This document shows, in pieces, positions 61,763-64,000 of a stretch of 64,000 nt of DNA. The translations under genes were made by a program, and so were the position numbers. Position 1 is the stretch's first letter; each line of letters opens with the position of its first letter. This DNA is from Pyropia yezoensis (Eukaryota; Rhodophyta; Bangiophyceae; Bangiales; Bangiaceae). The notes under the pieces are model-generated. The model worked only from the letters and a program-made list of their open reading frames with translations, had not been told where the DNA came from and did not search any database. The stretch spans positions 23,224,020-23,288,019 of the forward strand of contig CM020620.1 in assembly GCA_009829735.1 (NCBI GenBank). Direction: 5' to 3'.

Positions 61763-62125
61763 TGTAGCACAATAGGAATCCGTCGCACGTCCACTCTCAG
61801 GGAACACTCACCAAGGGGGATCGACACCAACGTCACCGGGAGGCCAAGGTTGCTGTCCTCGGAGCGCAAGCCACGGGACCAAGATGGGAGCCCAAATGGG
61901 AGGGGTTTGTTGTTCTGCCTTGGCCGGCGGTGGATTCACCGCCGGCCCCCTCGTTATAAACCCTCGGAGACACTACTAACTACCCTCCACCCCAAGATGC
62001 AAGTCCCTCTGGTCATACGTAACTTATAGATACCGTGACCAATACGGACTCTCAAATTGAAAGCCAAGGATTAGAAGTAGCCCCCCTAACATTAGGGTCA
62101 CAGTACGGCCAACCATATTGCTACA
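61763..62125 (-). repeat. LTR (right; 5' LTR with respect to gag-pol)
   Basis: This LTR is 363 bp, differing from the left LTR by 8 substitutions and no indels. The hairpin and TTATAAA are conserved. Confidence 0.95.
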
Positions 62126-62815
62126 GGCGGCCGCCGACACGGCCGCCGTTGGTGGTGAAGCCGACACAGCGGACGCGCCTACGCCTACGGCCGCAGCAAC
62201 AGACGCTGGGGAAGACGGGTCACGCGGGAGGGGGGCTGGCGACTTGGCCGCCGGCGGGACTGCAGCCGGCTGGGTGGAGGGCACCGCGGCCGCCATCGCC
62301 GCCGCCGCGGTGAGAGGGGCGGCCTCCGCGACCGCTGAGGTCGTTGCCGCGGGCGTTGTGCGCCTGGACGGCCGTCCGCCGGCGAGCGCCAGGGAGTGGG
62401 CAGGACCCGATTATTCCGACCGCCGCCTCCTCCACCGACTGCCCCCGTGCTGTGGCCACCGACGGAGCCAGCACCCCCTGTGACGGCCGCAGCTGGAGGC
62501 CGCGTGGCGGCCGCCGTTTTGTCAGTTGGCCGCCGCGCGCAGCTGACAAAGCAGTTGCAGTTTGCGGCCGCAGCGCGGCGCAGCGCCAAGGGGAAGGGCC
62601 CGAAGCGTGCGCCCACTTTCACGTCGGGAACTCCATCCCCGTCGATGTCAGACGAGGAGCTAGGCGCCAGCGCGGGTGCCGACGCGGATGCCGACGCGGA
62701 TGCCGACGCGGATGCGTACGACAACGTGGAGGAGGATGAAGAGTTCTTCTCTTTGATTAGAGAGGTGAAGGAACTGGAGGAGGAGGAGGTGGACGACAGT
62801 GAGTTTTACCTGTGA
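62126..62815 (+). pseudogene. Decayed Cys-rich/SANT-like gene, 3' part
   Basis: Directly after the right LTR and the second GGCGG, the reading frame of the 5' part resumes in phase (AAADTAAVGGEADTADAPTP...). A frame change near 62395 leads into the C-terminal part. This holds a basic stretch (RRAQLTKQLQFAAAARRSAKG), an Ala-Asp repeat (ADADADADADA) and a very acidic end (VEEDEEFFSLIREVKELEEEE...SEFYL). The stop lies at 62813-62815. The acidic tail and in-phase junction show that the retrotransposon split one gene. Confidence 0.6.
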
Positions 62816-63460
62816 GAGGGCTTTGCTTTAGTTGGTTTCGTGTTGGTGTGCGCAGCGTGCTGCGTGCCCTTCATGTTCATTGCGTGTGCCATTTTGATTG
62901 CGTGGGACACTCGTTTGTGTTGTTCTCAGCGGTGCACGCGCGGCACCGTCATTGTTGTCCCCGCTGGCGTGTAAAAACAGTCAGTTCTTGGCAGCGACTC
63001 CAACTGGCCTCTTTCCTTTGCCCATAAAAACACCCTCGTCACTCTTGCAAGTCACTTTAAGCGTGGTGCCAACGCCCAAAGTCCCACAGAGGGCCTGTCC
63101 ATCCACTCGGGCGCCAGGTTTCACAAGCCCGCGCCCAGTCGTGCCCTTTCGACGCGCACGTTACTCAAGCGGCAACCTTCCGGCACGCGGCGACCCCTGA
63201 CTGCCTCGGTCCCTCTATTCCGCCCTGCTAGCTGCTCAGGACGGTCCAGCACGGCTGTCCTGCAGTAAGTTCACATTGGGCACGCAGCGTGATTCCACGA
63301 CAAGGAGCCACCCAGGCCTGCAATCGGAGTTCAAGTCAGCGCTGGGCGCCAAAGCACCACGCAAAAAGGCAGACCCCATTTATGTGAGGAAAAAAAAAAA
63401 CCCGCGACGCGGTAAAAAAAAAAAACCTTTACGCTCCAGCCCAATCGCTTCGACCCCCTG
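62816..63460. other. No supported gene
   Basis: This is 3' flanking sequence of the decayed gene, with two A-runs of about 10 nt near 63391 and 63415. Nothing else was recognised. Confidence 0.4.
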
Positions 63461-64000
63461 TCATGTCCAGTCGGCACGGCGGAGAAGGTATGGTACAAGG
63501 GCCACCTCCTTGTGCGCCCAGACATGCGCCATGAGATCCTCTCGTAGGCGCTGATGCGGAATTAGGCTGGTCAACGCAGATATTCGCAGAACGTAGTCAG
63601 ACCGCGCAGGGCGCGCCCTTCCCGCACCGGCTGTGGCGTCTGTCCCTGCAGCGGCCCCCCTAGCAGCAGAGCCTCCATCCGCTCCACCGGCCGCTGGGGC
63701 GCCACTCCCCGATGGCGCTCCACCGGACGCCGGCGCGCCACTCCCCACGGCCACCACATCCGCACCCCGAGAACCCTCTCCCTCAACGGCAGCCGGAGCG
63801 CCACTCCCCGCGGCCCCCCCCGCCGGACCCCCCGACCCCGCTACCGCATCGGTCGCTGGCACGCCTCTCCCACAGGCTGCCCCATCCGCACCACCGTGAC
63901 TCGCTCCCGCACCGGCCGCGGGGGCGCCACTTCCTGCGGCTGCCCCGTTCACACCGTCAGATCTCGCCGCTCCAGCTGCCGCAGGGGCGCCACTCCCCGC
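63461..64000 (-). CDS. Gly/Ala-repeat protein, truncated by the window edge
   Basis: The frame is open from the right edge to a stop at 63461. It reads as a repetitive Gly/Ser/Ala/Pro region built from GSGAPAA.G units, where GGCGCCACTCCCC-type words recur on the plus strand. A non-repetitive end follows, with DYVLRISALTSLIPHQRLREDL and an HVWAHKEVALVPYLLRRADW segment. That end has normal composition and suggests real coding sequence. No family is recognised. It might be the C-terminus of a transposon protein. The start lies outside the window. Confidence 0.4.
   Translation of the reverse strand, partial: AGSGAPAAAGAARSDGVNGAAAGSGAPAAGAGASHGGADGAACGRGVPATDAVAGSGGPAGGAAGSGAPAAVEGEGSRGADVVAVGSGAPASGGAPSGSGAPAAGGADGGSAARGAAAGTDATAGAGRARPARSDYVLRISALTSLIPHQRLREDLMAHVWAHKEVALVPYLLRRADWT

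Larger units (their letters stand above)
51260..62125 (-). mobile_element. Full-length Ty3/gypsy chromovirus carrying an antisense ORF
   Basis: This is a 10,866-bp element bounded by 363-bp LTRs that start TGTAGCA and end TGCTACA, with a GGCGG duplication outside. On the minus strand the order is 5' LTR (right), primer binding site, gag, protease, reverse transcriptase, RNase H, integrase with C-terminal chromodomain, then ~3.5 kb of extra sequence, polypurine tract and 3' LTR (left). The integrase-last order and chromodomain place it among chromoviruses. The LTRs differ at 8 of 363 positions (2.2%). Gag-pol has several stops and one frameshift, so this copy is probably not autonomous. The extra 3' region holds an 843-codon frame on the plus strand. 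Confidence 0.95.

Noticed and set aside
1-64000. tRNA, rRNA and bacterial-type features
   Set aside because: No cloverleaf or rRNA core was recognised by eye. Faint tRNA-like words such as the primer binding site complement belong to the retroelement. A tRNAscan or Rfam search would be decisive.

Overview
This 64 kb window is nuclear DNA of a GC-rich, intron-poor eukaryote. The spliceosomal helicase, the cytosolic ribosomal protein gene with an intron after its ATG, the RHL1 subunit of plant-type topoisomerase VI and GT-AG introns rule out a prokaryote. High GC, short sparse introns, Ala/Pro/Gly-rich proteins and abundant transposons fit an alga, most likely a bangiophyte red alga (Porphyra/Pyropia type). 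That lineage is an inference, not something one marker in the window proves.

The left part (1-24 kb) is genic. In order it holds a CCHC/DnaJ-type zinc-finger protein (+), a protein with a Tudor-like C-terminus (-), RPL7A/eL8 (+), the DEAH helicase DHX8/Prp22 (-), RHL1 (-), a GC-rich island with nested inverted repeats and a minisatellite (12-16 kb), a family M32 carboxypeptidase (+), the ribosome-biogenesis factor CMS1 (+) and a Pro/Ala-rich coiled-coil protein (-). Several of these are housekeeping genes for splicing, ribosome assembly, translation and endoreduplication.

The middle (24-45 kb) is mostly DNA transposons with a few genes between. A complete 2.33 kb Tc1/mariner-IS630 element has 28-bp inverted ends, TA target duplications and a broken transposase. 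A small inverted-repeat element of about 435 bp follows. Next is a Mutator-like element (about 29.3-34.6 kb) with roughly 110-bp diverged inverted ends around a multi-exon, frameshifted FLYWCH/MULE transposase. Then come GC minisatellites, a GT25-like glycosyltransferase (+), a secreted protein built of five 171-bp tandem repeats (-) and an apparently intact pogo/Tigger-type transposase (+).

The right part (47.6-62.8 kb) is a nested insertion. An old, decayed open frame with cysteine-rich repeats and a Myb/SANT-like domain is split by a full-length 10,866-bp Ty3/gypsy chromovirus. That element has 363-bp LTRs with 8 differences, a GGCGG target duplication, a primer binding site and a polypurine tract. 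Its gag and pol lie on the minus strand and appear linked by a -1 slippery heptamer. Between pol and its 3' LTR it carries a long open reading frame of 843 codons on the opposite strand, which is the most unusual object in the window. The window ends in a Gly/Ala-repeat protein that runs off the right edge.

Long GC-rich shadow frames occur throughout and were left out. Homopolymer runs of up to about 20 G or C mean some frameshifts could be assembly errors.
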